Shown here piece by piece: positions 25,143-34,704 of a stretch of DNA of 64,000 nucleotides. Numbering within the stretch: the stretch's first letter is position 1; each line of letters opens with the position of its first letter. The stretch spans positions 1-64,000 of the forward strand of contig CAXYEK010000002.1 of the NCBI GenBank assembly GCA_964276235.1, written 5' to 3'. Source of the DNA: SCGC-AAA076-P13 sp964276235. GTDB taxonomy: Bacteria; Pseudomonadota; Gammaproteobacteria; Magnimaribacterales; D2472. Below the pieces are notes generated by a model that was not told the DNA's origin, did not search any database, and was given only the letters and a program-made list of their open reading frames with translations. Made by a program: the position numbers and the translations under genes.

Positions 25143-26917
25143 TATTTACTTTCCTTGATTATTGAAATTGGTAAATCCACTATTTTTGCTCTTAAGTATT
25201 CACCTAGTGATTTAGCTTGTCCATCCTTTTTATTATTGGAGGAGACTCCATCTTCAAGTATTCCATGAATATAAAAATTTAAAGATTTAATATTTGGAAG
25301 ATCGTATCTATCTATTTCATAATTATTGAGATCTGGCAGTAATTCTTTAAGCTTTTCAACAGTAAGAAAATTATATAAAAATGAATAAGATAAATCAGTT
25401 TTTGCCCATACTCCTAAATTAGCACAACCACCTTTGTCTCCTGATCGAGCTCCAAAATATGATCCTAAAGGGCCTTTATCGGTTTTACCTTCTGGAGCAG
25501 GCGCTATTTCGACTAGATTTTTTTGATAAAAGCTTTCTTCAAATCCCATTTGGCTTGTAGGGATTATTTCAATAGTTTCACCGTCTATATGTACATACTC
25601 ATTAATAAATTTACTATCAACAAGAGCTGGCCAGTAAACAATAACAGGACCTGGTTTTTTACCGCCCCCGCTAGAAAAGAATCCTGGGTAATTTGCTAAA
25701 GATAACTCAATTATTTTTGCACTAAATAATCTACCGACTAAATCTGGATTCATAGATTTCACTGATATCGATAATGTTGCCATAGCTTCTTCATTAGAAT
25801 TCGGATTTTCTTTATTAGTTCTGTGTAAATTAATTGAGACATCATCGAACTGTTCTTTTCCACCAACTGAATTAAAAAGAGCATCAGTAAAAATTTTAGC
25901 TTTCTCTTCAATATCTAATCCGGTTATTACAAGGTCCATTCCATTTCTATAGCCACCTGCTAGATTTATGCATGCTTTGTGCGTTGGAGGAGGGGTGCTT
26001 CCTCTGCATCCCGAAACATATACTCTGTCCTTGCCTTCTTGTTCTATTCTTAAGGTATCAAAGTGACCAATTACATCTGGGTTAATATAAGCAGGAGAGC
26101 TAATCTCATAAAGCAACTGCGCTGTTACAGTTCCAATTGAAACCAAGCCACCTGTTCCTGGATGTTTGGTGATAGTGAAACTTCCATCTTTTTCTATTTC
26201 AGCTATGGGATAACCAACATTATCGAAGGTTGGGACTTCTTTAAAAAAAGAATAATTCCCTCCAGTAGCCTGGCATCCACATTCAATAATATGACCAGCA
26301 GCCAAAGCACCAGCTAATGAATCATAATCTGTTCTATTCCATCCAAATTTCCAAGCAGCAGGACCAATAACAACTGCTGCATCAGTTACTCTTGGGCAAA
26401 CAACTATGTCAGCGCCTTTATCTAATGCTTCTTTTATACCCCATGCACCTAAATATGCATTTGCAGTTAGTGTTTGGCAGCCAGATTCATTAAGAGGAAT
26501 CTTTTTATCAATGTTATTAAACAATTCACCCTCATTATTTAATTCAGTTATTCTTGGCATGAGATCATCGCCATCGATATATGCCACTTTTAAATCTATA
26601 GAAAGTTCTTTTAATATTTTTTCTATCTCTAATGCCATAGAGGAGGGATTCAAACCACCAGCATTGGTCACAATTTTTATATTTTTGTCTTTACATGACT
26701 GAGCTACTTCTTTGACTTGTTTAAGAAATGTCCCAACATAACCTTTATCTTCTCCTCTTTGCATTCTTTGGTTAAAAAGAATTGCCATAGTTAATTCAGC
26801 GAGATAATCACCTGTAAGAACATCTATAGGACCGCCCTCAACCATTTCCTTGGCTGCAGAGAGTTTATCTCCATAATATCCACTACAGTTAGCTATTTTT
26901 ATTACATCTCTACTCAT
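25142..26917 (-). CDS. atuA: AtuA-family protein (acyclic terpene utilisation, DUF1446)
   Basis: A protein of about 591 residues with an N-terminal DUF1446 domain (IKIANCSGYYGDKLSAAKEMVEGG, IVTNAGGLNPSSMALEIEK, DIVVCPRVTDAAVVIGPAAW) and a C-terminal AtuA-like domain (GSYFGARSGDKGGCANLGVWAK). In Pseudomonas, atuA leads the citronellol/geraniol gene cluster, though its biochemical role is unresolved. The frame is open to 26941, but I choose ATG 26917 because GGAG lies 7 nt before it and it directly follows the TetR stop. Its presence with a biotin carboxylase is the main argument for terpenoid catabolism. Confidence 0.85.
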   Translation of the reverse strand: MSRDVIKIANCSGYYGDKLSAAKEMVEGGPIDVLTGDYLAELTMAILFNQRMQRGEDKGYVGTFLKQVKEVAQSCKDKNIKIVTNAGGLNPSSMALEIEKILKELSIDLKVAYIDGDDLMPRITELNNEGELFNNIDKKIPLNESGCQTLTANAYLGAWGIKEALDKGADIVVCPRVTDAAVVIGPAAWKFGWNRTDYDSLAGALAAGHIIECGCQATGGNYSFFKEVPTFDNVGYPIAEIEKDGSFTITKHPGTGGLVSIGTVTAQLLYEISSPAYINPDVIGHFDTLRIEQEGKDRVYVSGCRGSTPPPTHKACINLAGGYRNGMDLVITGLDIEEKAKIFTDALFNSVGGKEQFDDVSINLHRTNKENPNSNEEAMATLSISVKSMNPDLVGRLFSAKIIELSLANYPGFFSSGGGKKPGPVIVYWPALVDSKFINEYVHIDGETIEIIPTSQMGFEESFYQKNLVEIAPAPEGKTDKGPLGSYFGARSGDKGGCANLGVWAKTDLSYSFLYNFLTVEKLKELLPDLNNYEIDRYDLPNIKSLNFYIHGILEDGVSSNNKKDGQAKSLGEYLRAKIVDLPISIIKESK

Positions 26918-26918
26918 T

Positions 26919-27530
26919 TTATTTCTCCAGCTTGATCCCATTTAAAATTATTTCTGTAATAGAATTCGCTGATTTTTCAGGGGTATCAGAAAGTTTTTTG
27001 ACATTACTATCTTTGGCAAAATCTCTACCAATGCCTCCTAAAAGAAGAGCTAGCGCTTGAGTGTCAATTTTCTTGATTTCTTTTTGAGCAATAGCTTCAT
27101 CTAATAATTCTTTAGTAAAAGAAGTAATGTAGTCCTCATGATAATCAATCATTTTCTTTGATTTATCATTGTCATTTAAATTTTGAAGATAAACCTTAAA
27201 TTTGGGACCTACTGCTTGATTTGCATGCAATAAGTATTTTTTTAGTTTATCAATAGGAGATTTAATATCAGTTATAGTTGCTATGGCTTCCTTACCTAAG
27301 CGAATCAGAATTCTATTAACCGTCAATCTGATTAAATGATCTTTACTTGGAGCAATCTCATAAAGAGTTCTCAATGATACTTTTAATTTAGCTGCCAACT
27401 CAGACATTGTATGGTCAGGTATGCCTTTTTCTAACATTAATTCTAGCTTATCAATAACTTGATTATGCTTTTGACTGATAGGTTTTATAGATTTACCTGC
27501 GATAGTTTGTATATTTTCAATTGCATGCAT
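26919..27530 (-). CDS. TetR-family transcriptional regulator
   Basis: A 203-residue regulator with an N-terminal helix-turn-helix (HTMSELAAKLKVSLRTLYEIAPSKDHLIRLTVNRIL, about residues 40-75) and an all-helical ligand domain. It is embedded inside the carboxylase/AtuA operon, 2 nt after the biotin subunit gene and 1 nt before the AtuA gene. An AtuR- or LiuR-like role, repressing the operon until an acyl-CoA intermediate accumulates, is likely but inferred from position. Confidence 0.83.
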   Translation of the reverse strand: MHAIENIQTIAGKSIKPISQKHNQVIDKLELMLEKGIPDHTMSELAAKLKVSLRTLYEIAPSKDHLIRLTVNRILIRLGKEAIATITDIKSPIDKLKKYLLHANQAVGPKFKVYLQNLNDNDKSKKMIDYHEDYITSFTKELLDEAIAQKEIKKIDTQALALLLGGIGRDFAKDSNVKKLSDTPEKSANSITEIILNGIKLEK

Positions 27531-27532
27531 TA

Positions 27533-29461
27533 TTAATCTGAATCTAAAACCATTAAGAGGGCACCATTTTCGACTTGATCATTACCACTTACAAACAATT
27601 CAGTAATTACTCCATCTTCTGAAGCTCTTATTGAGTGCTCCATTTTCATGGCTTCTAAAATAACTAAAGTATCTCCAGCCTTAACTTTCGATCCTTTTTT
27701 AACTTTCAGATCAATAACCTTGCCAGGCATGGGTGCTACAAGACCTCCTGTCTGAAGTTCTAATCCTGGAACTATAAATCTAGGCAAAATTTCAAGTAAT
27801 ATATCACCAAAAGGCATATGAATAAGAATCATATTCTCTTGAAGCGTTACCTTTGAAAAATGCCTTCTTCCATTAAATTCAAGATCAATACCATCTTCAT
27901 AACATTCATAAATAAAAGCTATCGATGATTCATGCATATTATATGAACCATCTCTTTGTAATTTATATACAACATTAATTTCTTCATCTTTATATTTAAA
28001 TTTAATATTTTGTTTTGGCGTTCTTCCATTGGTCCAGCCAGATGGTAAATGACCTAAAACATGATCATTTAATCTATTTAATTCTTGTATCCACAATGCA
28101 GCTATTGAAGTTACATGTTTTATTTGTTCCTCACTCAATTCAAGAGATCTGGGAGGCTTCACTCTAGTAATAAAGTCAGTTGTAGTATCGCCATCTAAAA
28201 ATTCTTTTGTTTTTAGAGTTGCAACTAAAAAATCTCTATTAGTAGTAAGACCTCCAATATGAGCTGCTTCTAATGCTCTCGCAAGTTTTGAAGCTGCATC
28301 GGTTCTTGTCGCTCCATATGAAATAACTTTAGCCAACATTGGGTCGAATGACGTGCCAACTATAGACCCAGACTCAACTCCTGTATCCCAACGAGCCTCT
28401 GCATGAGGGTCTTCCTCAAAAGCAATTAATGTTCCTGTTTCTGGCAAAAAGTCATTACTAGGATCCTCTGCATAGAGTCTTGCTTCAATAGAGTGCCCAA
28501 TCCAACTAACATCATCTTGTTCATATCCAAGCTCTTCACCTCTAGCAATTCTTAATTGTTCGTAAACAAGATCCATGCCTGTAACTTCTTCTGTTACAGG
28601 ATGCTCTACCTGAAGTCTTGTATTAACCTCAAGAAACCAAAATTCACCTGTTTTGTCATCAAATAGAAATTCAACTGTTCCAGCTGATTGATATTTAATT
28701 TTTTTTGCAAGCTTTACTGCTGCTAGACCCATCGCTTCTCTTATTTCAGGCGAAACTCTCGGTGATGGAGACTCTTCTATTATTTTTTGATGCCTTCTTT
28801 GAATAGAGCACTCTCTTTCACCCAAATGAACAATATTTCCATATGAATCTCCAAGAATCTGTATTTCAATATGTCTAGATTTTTCTACATATCTTTCTAT
28901 AAAAACTCTTTCATCACCAAAGCCAGACTTAGCTTCTCGTTGGGCACTAATAATTGATTCTTTTAAATCTTTTTGAGACTGAACTATCCTCATTCCTTTT
29001 CCACCACCTCCAGCAGCTGCTTTTATTAGAAGTGGATAACCAATATTCTTTGCCTCAGCAGGCTTTGATGTCATTGGTAAAGTTGGAACATCAGCTTTTG
29101 TTGCTAATTCCTTAGCTTTCAATTTATCACCCATAACAGAAATAACATGAGGAGATGGACCAACCCAAACCATATTTTCTTTAAGTACTTTTCTGGCAAA
29201 GGAAGCATTTTCTGATAAAAAGCCATAACCTGGGTGAATTGCTTGAGCTCCTGTTCTTTTAGCAGCATCAATGACAAGATCTATATCAAGATAGCCTCCA
29301 TCTGGAAGATGAACAGCTTCATCAGCTGCTCTTACGAACGGAGCATCAGCATCAGCATCAACATAGATAGCAATACATCGAATACCCATTTCATGGGCAG
29401 TTTCTATTATTCTGACGGCTATTTCGCCTCTGTTAGCGATTAGAAGTGAATTAAATATCAT
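27533..29461 (-). CDS. biotin-containing alpha subunit of an acyl-CoA carboxylase (methylcrotonyl-/geranyl-CoA type)
   Basis: A 642-residue protein with a biotin carboxylase domain (LLIANRGEIAVRIIETAHEMGIR; ATP grasp loop AAAGGGGKGMRIV; ECSIQRRHQKIIEESPSP; FLEVNTRLQVEHPVTE) and a C-terminal biotinyl domain, with the biotinylated lysine in LEAMKMEHSI about 36 residues from the end. Length and layout match MccA/LiuD/AtuF. It overlaps the carboxyltransferase gene by 4 nt (ATGA). Together they carboxylate a branched enoyl-CoA; whether the substrate is 3-methylcrotonyl-CoA or geranyl-CoA cannot be read from the sequence with certainty. Confidence 0.9.
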   Translation of the reverse strand: MIFNSLLIANRGEIAVRIIETAHEMGIRCIAIYVDADADAPFVRAADEAVHLPDGGYLDIDLVIDAAKRTGAQAIHPGYGFLSENASFARKVLKENMVWVGPSPHVISVMGDKLKAKELATKADVPTLPMTSKPAEAKNIGYPLLIKAAAGGGGKGMRIVQSQKDLKESIISAQREAKSGFGDERVFIERYVEKSRHIEIQILGDSYGNIVHLGERECSIQRRHQKIIEESPSPRVSPEIREAMGLAAVKLAKKIKYQSAGTVEFLFDDKTGEFWFLEVNTRLQVEHPVTEEVTGMDLVYEQLRIARGEELGYEQDDVSWIGHSIEARLYAEDPSNDFLPETGTLIAFEEDPHAEARWDTGVESGSIVGTSFDPMLAKVISYGATRTDAASKLARALEAAHIGGLTTNRDFLVATLKTKEFLDGDTTTDFITRVKPPRSLELSEEQIKHVTSIAALWIQELNRLNDHVLGHLPSGWTNGRTPKQNIKFKYKDEEINVVYKLQRDGSYNMHESSIAFIYECYEDGIDLEFNGRRHFSKVTLQENMILIHMPFGDILLEILPRFIVPGLELQTGGLVAPMPGKVIDLKVKKGSKVKAGDTLVILEAMKMEHSIRASEDGVITELFVSGNDQVENGALLMVLDSD

Positions 29462-31116
29462 AGTCTAAATACCCCATATTCTGTTGCACCTTCAATAGGT
29501 ATGTTACTGACAACTGATAAACAAAATCCTAATATTGTTCTTGTATCTCTTGGATCAATAATTCCATCATCAGTAACCATACTGCTAGCAACTAATCCAT
29601 GAGACATTCCTTCAGCCGCCGCTTCAACCATTTCCCTAATCTGAGAATCAAGTTTTTCATCAAATTTTTCTCCAGTTCTTTTTGCTTTAGCTCTCCTTAC
29701 AATAGACATAACTTTAGCAATTTGCTCTGATCCCATGACACCAATTTTTGCTGTAGGCCATAAAAAAGTGAATCTATTATTGTATGCTCTTCCTGACATT
29801 GCATAAGTTCCAGCTCCATATGACGCACCCACAATAATCGTTATATGAGGAACCATAGAATTAGATACAGAATTTATTAATTGAGAACCTTTTTTAATAA
29901 TAGCTTGTCTTTCAAAATCTTTACCGACCAAAAAACCAGTTACATTTTGGAGAAAAATAAGTGGTATGTTTCGTTTATTACATAATTGAATAAAAGTTGC
30001 AGCCTTTTCGGCACATTCTGGATAAATCGGGCCATTATTTCCAACTATTCCAACTTGATAGCCATGAACGCCTGACCAGCCACATATCATGGTGGGACCA
30101 TACAAAGGCTTATATTCTTCGAATTGAGAACCGTCTGCAAATCTTGCTATAACTTCTCTAATATCAACAGGGGATTTAAGGTCTTCACTAATTAGACCTA
30201 AAAGCTCTTCTTGATCATAAACAGGCTCCATAGAAGTTTTTGAAGGCTCATCACCACCTTTTTTCCAATTAAGATGAGATACGACTTCTCTACATATTCG
30301 CAGAGCATCCATTTCATCTTCTGCTAAGTAATCAGACAAGCCAGATACTTCTGAATGCATTTGAGCACCACCAAGGCTTTCAGCATCAGACTCTTCTCCA
30401 GTTGCAGCTTTTACAAGAGGAGGGCCAGCAAGAAAAACCTGTGATTGGTCTTTGATAAAAATATTGTAATCTGACATTCCTGGTTGGTAGGCTCCACCTG
30501 CAGTTGATGATCCAAAGACAACAGAAATAACTGGGATTCTTAATTTTGAAAGCTCAGTCATTTCATAAAAGAATCTTCCAGTTGCAGCAAAATGAGTGTT
30601 TTGAATTGTTGGTGATATAGGTGCTTGACCACTTTTACTTCCGGTACCCATGCTCAAATCCCCACCAGCAGATTCAACGAAACTTATGAATGGAATTTTA
30701 TTCTCTCGAGAAATTTCAATTGCTCTTTTCCATTTTTCGCCAACATAAACCGTCATTGCCCCAGCTTTTACAGAAGGATCGTTGCCAAAAATAACACATT
30801 CAACTCCTGAAACTATCCCTATCCCTGAAACACATCCGCCACCAACTGTAAAATCTGTTCCATAGCCTGCAAAAGGGCTGATCTCTAAAAAAGGACTATC
30901 ATCATCTATAACATTCATTATTCTTTCACGGATAGGCATCTTGCCTCTTTTAGCTAATCTTTCATGATGATAGGTACCACCACCTAGTTCAGCCTGATCC
31001 AAAAGATCATCTATGAAATCTAATTTTTCAAGCATAACTTTTTTATTTTTTTGATATTCTTCTGATTTTGTATCTAAATTTGTTCGAAGTTGTGGAGCTA
31101 TGTTTTTAGAATGCAT
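29458..31116 (-). CDS. carboxyltransferase beta subunit of an acyl-CoA carboxylase (methylcrotonyl-/geranyl-CoA type)
   Basis: A 552-residue carboxyltransferase with the double crotonase fold: LAKRGKMPIRERI, GIVSGVECVIFGNDPSVKAGAMT and VVFGSSTAGGAYQPGMSDY in the N-terminal half, and GFLVGKDFERQAIIKKG, VGASYGAGTYAMSGRAY and FLWPTAKIGVMG in the C-terminal half. These last motifs bind biotin and stabilise the oxyanion. Length matches LiuB/AtuC rather than propionyl-CoA carboxylase. It is the first gene of the operon; the 103-nt spacer upstream should hold the promoter. Confidence 0.9.
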   Translation of the reverse strand: MHSKNIAPQLRTNLDTKSEEYQKNKKVMLEKLDFIDDLLDQAELGGGTYHHERLAKRGKMPIRERIMNVIDDDSPFLEISPFAGYGTDFTVGGGCVSGIGIVSGVECVIFGNDPSVKAGAMTVYVGEKWKRAIEISRENKIPFISFVESAGGDLSMGTGSKSGQAPISPTIQNTHFAATGRFFYEMTELSKLRIPVISVVFGSSTAGGAYQPGMSDYNIFIKDQSQVFLAGPPLVKAATGEESDAESLGGAQMHSEVSGLSDYLAEDEMDALRICREVVSHLNWKKGGDEPSKTSMEPVYDQEELLGLISEDLKSPVDIREVIARFADGSQFEEYKPLYGPTMICGWSGVHGYQVGIVGNNGPIYPECAEKAATFIQLCNKRNIPLIFLQNVTGFLVGKDFERQAIIKKGSQLINSVSNSMVPHITIIVGASYGAGTYAMSGRAYNNRFTFLWPTAKIGVMGSEQIAKVMSIVRRAKAKRTGEKFDEKLDSQIREMVEAAAEGMSHGLVASSMVTDDGIIDPRDTRTILGFCLSVVSNIPIEGATEYGVFRL

Positions 31117-31219
31117 TTGGTAATAGTTATAAAAGATTTAGCTTATGGTAATATATTATAATTAATATTACCATTAATAAAAATTCTTAATTACCTAAAA
31201 TTTATTTAATTTGATGTTC

Positions 31220-32692
31220 TTATTGAATATGTTGAGAACATAATTCATATCCATCAGAACCATTGACTGATTCATTTGTAGATGAATTATAACAGTTTAC
31301 ATAAAATGAAGATGAATCTTTAGATTCTATATATCCCCATTCCCCGTTTCTTAATTGATGATTGTCACCATCAAATAAAAGGTATCTATTATTTATCATG
31401 GTCTCCATATTTGGATCTAATGCCATCACTTCATTATAAATATCTTCTAATTCATTAGGATCTCTAGAGGAAAATATGCGCTCAAATTCATAATCAAAAT
31501 ATGAGTTATTATCATTTTTAATAGTTAGTGAATAACCATTTCCTAAATATTTGCTTATTTCTCTTTTTTTATCGTTTGAAGATACCCTAATTAAATTTTC
31601 ACCTAAGACAAATGTACCAATATCAATATGCCTATTGATTCCAGTTTCATTGTCATTTCTAAACTCTAATAACACTTTATTATTTCCAAAAATTGGAGAT
31701 TTCGTAATCTTCATATCTCTTATCCTGAAGTCTGTATTTGCAAGGAGATTAGTTATATTTAATTCGTACTCATTTCCATCATTGTCGATTAATTTTCCCT
31801 GATTGTTAGAAGTGACACCATAAAAACCATAAAGATAAAGTTGTTCGTAACCGTCATCTAATTGAACAAGTTCAGTTTGACTAAACAGCGCAAAAGTAAT
31901 TTCAGAAAATTCTTCTTTTGAGAGAATTTTTTGAATTAAACTCTGGTCTAGCTGTGTTGTTAAATTGATTTCATATTCGTCTTCTATAATTTTAGATACT
32001 GTTGTTGCAGTTTTTAAAAAATCAACAATTAATTCTGCATATGCTTGAAGCTCCTCATTTCCACTTGCAATAAAATCTTCGTAAAAACTATAAGCACTTA
32101 TATTAAAATTAGCACTTAGTATGCTTAAAGTATTTTCAACCTTGGGTATAACCAAGTTAGCAATAACATTTGCATTTTCACCACAGCCATCTACATCACT
32201 TATATTTGATCCATCTAGACTGCTTGAAATATAACTTATAAATATTGAAGTTAAAGGTGTAACGTTTGCTCGAGATTCTCCTTGCTCACCACCTCCAGAT
32301 TGATATGGAAAAAAGTACATATCATATTCTTCAGAAACGACACCTCTTGATGAGTCTATTGCTCCAACAGGAACTTCTGCAACTCTAGGGCGTCTCTGAC
32401 TGCAACCTATAGACCAATTATCGATAGCGCTAAATTGCGATTCCTCAAAATAATATATTTCATTTTCTGTATCTTCGTAAGCACTTGGCTCATTGAGATC
32501 TTGTTTAAGGTTCCAATTCATGTCAATAAAAACATTTGCACCACTTATATATCCATCAATAACCTTAGTCTTAAATATTTGTTGAGTTGACTGATCATCT
32601 GAATCTAAGATACCTGCAGAACAATTTGATAAAATAGCGCAAGACAAAAAAATATAACTATAAAGAAAATATTTATTAAAAATCAATTTCAT
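31220..32692 (-). CDS. large putative lipoprotein of unknown function
   Basis: A 490-residue protein with a signal peptide and lipobox near residue 24 (CAILSNC), so it is probably an outer- or inner-membrane lipoprotein. After the lipobox comes VIDGYISGANVFIDMNWNL, with an aspartate-rich DMNWNLKQDLNEPSA segment that looks like a calcium-binding or repeat-type beta-sandwich module. Later parts are acidic and rich in Asn, Ser and Tyr. I do not recognise a functional family. It is alone on the minus strand, 103 nt downstream of the carboxylase operon start and divergent from the GST gene. Confidence 0.6.
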   Translation of the reverse strand: MKLIFNKYFLYSYIFLSCAILSNCSAGILDSDDQSTQQIFKTKVIDGYISGANVFIDMNWNLKQDLNEPSAYEDTENEIYYFEESQFSAIDNWSIGCSQRRPRVAEVPVGAIDSSRGVVSEEYDMYFFPYQSGGGEQGESRANVTPLTSIFISYISSSLDGSNISDVDGCGENANVIANLVIPKVENTLSILSANFNISAYSFYEDFIASGNEELQAYAELIVDFLKTATTVSKIIEDEYEINLTTQLDQSLIQKILSKEEFSEITFALFSQTELVQLDDGYEQLYLYGFYGVTSNNQGKLIDNDGNEYELNITNLLANTDFRIRDMKITKSPIFGNNKVLLEFRNDNETGINRHIDIGTFVLGENLIRVSSNDKKREISKYLGNGYSLTIKNDNNSYFDYEFERIFSSRDPNELEDIYNEVMALDPNMETMINNRYLLFDGDNHQLRNGEWGYIESKDSSSFYVNCYNSSTNESVNGSDGYELCSQHIQ

Positions 32693-32789
32693 AAGACATA
32701 GTTTTAATTTTAGAGTTACTTATAATATAAATCATAAATCCTAATATATGTAGTTAAGTTATATTATATAAAACGAGTTAAATTCAAAT

Positions 32790-33404
32790 ATGATTAAAAT
32801 TTATGGAACTGAAAATTCTAGAGCAATGCGTCCAATATGGACAGCTGAAGAAATGGGCCTAGAGTATGAATTAATTATGATGCCGTTCCCTCCAAGAGTT
32901 TTTATGAAAGAATATTTAGAAGTAAATATGCTTGGAACCATTCCGTACTTAATTGATGGTGATGTAAAGATGACAGAGTCTGTTGCTATGACACAATATT
33001 TAGTCGAAAAATATGGACCAACTGACTTAAGAGTGATGCCAGATGAACGAGATTATCCTTCTTATTTAAATTGGCTCTATCATTCTGATGCAACACTGAC
33101 TTTTCCTCAAACGGTTGTTCTTCGTTATAAATTTCAAGAGCCCGGTGTGGCTGATGCAGCAATAGAAGGATATAGTCGATGGTTCGTCTCTAGACTAAAA
33201 TTACTAGAGTCCGCCTTAGAAGATAAAGAATATTTATGTTCAAATAGATTTACTATTGCTGATATTTGTGTAAGTTATGCTATTAATCTAGCTGGCTCTT
33301 TAGGAATTGAACAAGCTTATAAACCCAATATAAAGAGATGGACGGATATGTTATTTGAAAGAACATCTTTTTTACAAAGTCGAAGTTATAAATATGAAGA
33401 ATAA
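32790..33404 (+). CDS. glutathione S-transferase
   Basis: A 204-residue GST. The thioredoxin-like N-terminal domain starts IKIYGTENSRAMRPIWTAEEMGL, with LGTIPYLIDGDVKMTESVAMTQYL giving the cis-proline and the ES glutathione-binding pair. The C-terminal helical domain has RFTIADICVSYAI, the conserved N-capping box. The catalytic residue, probably a serine in TENSRA, and the substrate are uncertain. It overlaps the Msr fusion by 11 nt and may be in one oxidative-stress transcript with it. Confidence 0.87.
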   Translation: MIKIYGTENSRAMRPIWTAEEMGLEYELIMMPFPPRVFMKEYLEVNMLGTIPYLIDGDVKMTESVAMTQYLVEKYGPTDLRVMPDERDYPSYLNWLYHSDATLTFPQTVVLRYKFQEPGVADAAIEGYSRWFVSRLKLLESALEDKEYLCSNRFTIADICVSYAINLAGSLGIEQAYKPNIKRWTDMLFERTSFLQSRSYKYEE

Positions 33405-33864
33405 AAACAAGTACTTATCTTTATTGCTCTTTAGCTTAATATCATTTCCATCTTTAGCAGAAAGTAATAGTCTTACATCTCATCTAGATAGCATCGTTTT
33501 AGGCTCTGGCTGTTTTTGGGGAGCGGAAAAGGGTTATGAATCAATTAATGGTGTCGATACTGCCATATCAGGATATTCTGATGGTTTTGGAATTAAGCCA
33601 AGCTATAAAGCTATTACGCAATATAAGAATAAATATAATAAAAATAATCATGCAGAAGTAGTAAAAGTAACGTTTAATAGCAGCGTTGTAACCCTTGAGT
33701 CTCTTCTTCAACATTTTTTTGAATCACATGACCCCACTCAACTTAATCGACAAGGTAATGATATTGGGACCCAATACAGATCTATAATTTTAGTTAAAGA
33801 CGATCGTCAAAAAGTAATTGCTCAAAAAGTTTTAGACCAATTTCAAGAACTTCTTATCAACTGA
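33394..33864 (+). pseudogene. msrA: MsrA part (5' portion) of a frameshifted MsrA-thioredoxin-MsrB fusion
   Basis: The frame begins with a signal peptide (MKNKNKYLSLLLFSLISFPSLA) and continues into peptide-methionine (S)-S-oxide reductase: SGCFWGAEKGYESINGV holds the catalytic cysteine, and HAEVVKVTF and FESHDPTQLNRQGNDIGTQY the substrate pocket. The frame stops at 33862-33864, but the next frame continues MsrA without a break (EGYGSIQTTIKPLKEFYKAE, then RYHQDYIAKNPNGYCPDH). An extra T in CTTCTTA (33851-33857) explains it. I start at 33394, not 33355, because of the signal peptide. Without the insertion the protein would be about 423 residues, exported to the periplasm. Confidence 0.82.
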
Positions 33865-34666
33865 AGGATACGGTTCTATACAAACTACTATCAAGCCGCT
33901 TAAAGAATTTTATAAAGCTGAAAGATATCATCAAGACTATATTGCAAAAAACCCTAACGGCTATTGTCCAGACCATTCTACGGGAGTTGTATTTAATAAG
34001 TTAGATATACAAGATATTGATAATTCATCTCTTATGGCTGGAAAACAAATTTTAATAATTAACTCAGAAGGGTATTGCCCTTATTGCGAAAAATTTGAAA
34101 AAGATGTGGCTAGCAAGTATCAAGGTACTATTCCATTAGTTGAAAGGACAGCAAATCAACTTAAGCAACTTCAAATAGAAACTCCAACATGGGCCACTCC
34201 TACAATTATCTTCATCGAAGATGGCAAAGAGGTATTTAGTAAAATGGGATATATGGAACCTATAGATTTTTACAAAGCTCTGGGTTGGTTTAAGTTAGGA
34301 AATACTGAAGCTTTTAATGTTGCTTTTAATGAAGGAACTGATGCTAGGTATTGCAAAGAATATGAGATATTTAAAAATACTCCAGACGGTGTTTTTATTG
34401 ATAAATTAAGTGGAATGCCATTATTTGATACCAAAGATAGATTTGTTTCAAAGTCTGGCTGGCTTTCATTTACAAGGCCTGTTAAAGATTCTGTATACGA
34501 ATTAGCAGATAATCGTTACGGAATGAAAAGAACTGAGATTAGATCGAAATCAAGCGATATTCATTTAGGGCATGTATTTGATGATGGCCCAAATGGGATG
34601 CCCAGATATTGTATTAATGCAACAGTTTTAGAATTTAAGCTAAGAGACGAAATACTTAATATTTAG
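33863..34666 (+). pseudogene. msrB: MsrA C-terminus, thioredoxin-like domain and MsrB (3' portion of the frameshifted fusion)
   Basis: After the frameshift the frame encodes the MsrA C-terminus, a thioredoxin-like domain (ILIINSEGYCPYCEKFEKD, active site CPYC at restored residues 228-231; TPTWATPTIIFIEDG with cis-Pro) and MsrB (SKSGWLSFTRPV, HLGHVFDDGPNGMPRYCINA, catalytic cysteine at restored residue 406). The zinc CxxC pairs of many MsrB proteins are replaced, as in the PilB type. A stand-alone start at ATG 34034 is possible but has no ribosome-binding site and would cut into the thioredoxin domain. Domain order is MsrA-Trx-MsrB, unlike neisserial PilB (Trx-MsrA-MsrB). Confidence 0.8.
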
Positions 34667-34704
34667 TATAAATCTAAGTTAATTTTTATAGTTTTTATTA
34701 AAAG

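Noticed and set aside
34034..34666. Separate msrB gene starting at ATG 34034
   Set aside because: There is no ribosome-binding site, the start would remove the beginning of the thioredoxin domain, and the same frame codes for the MsrA C-terminus upstream, so a frameshifted fusion explains it better.
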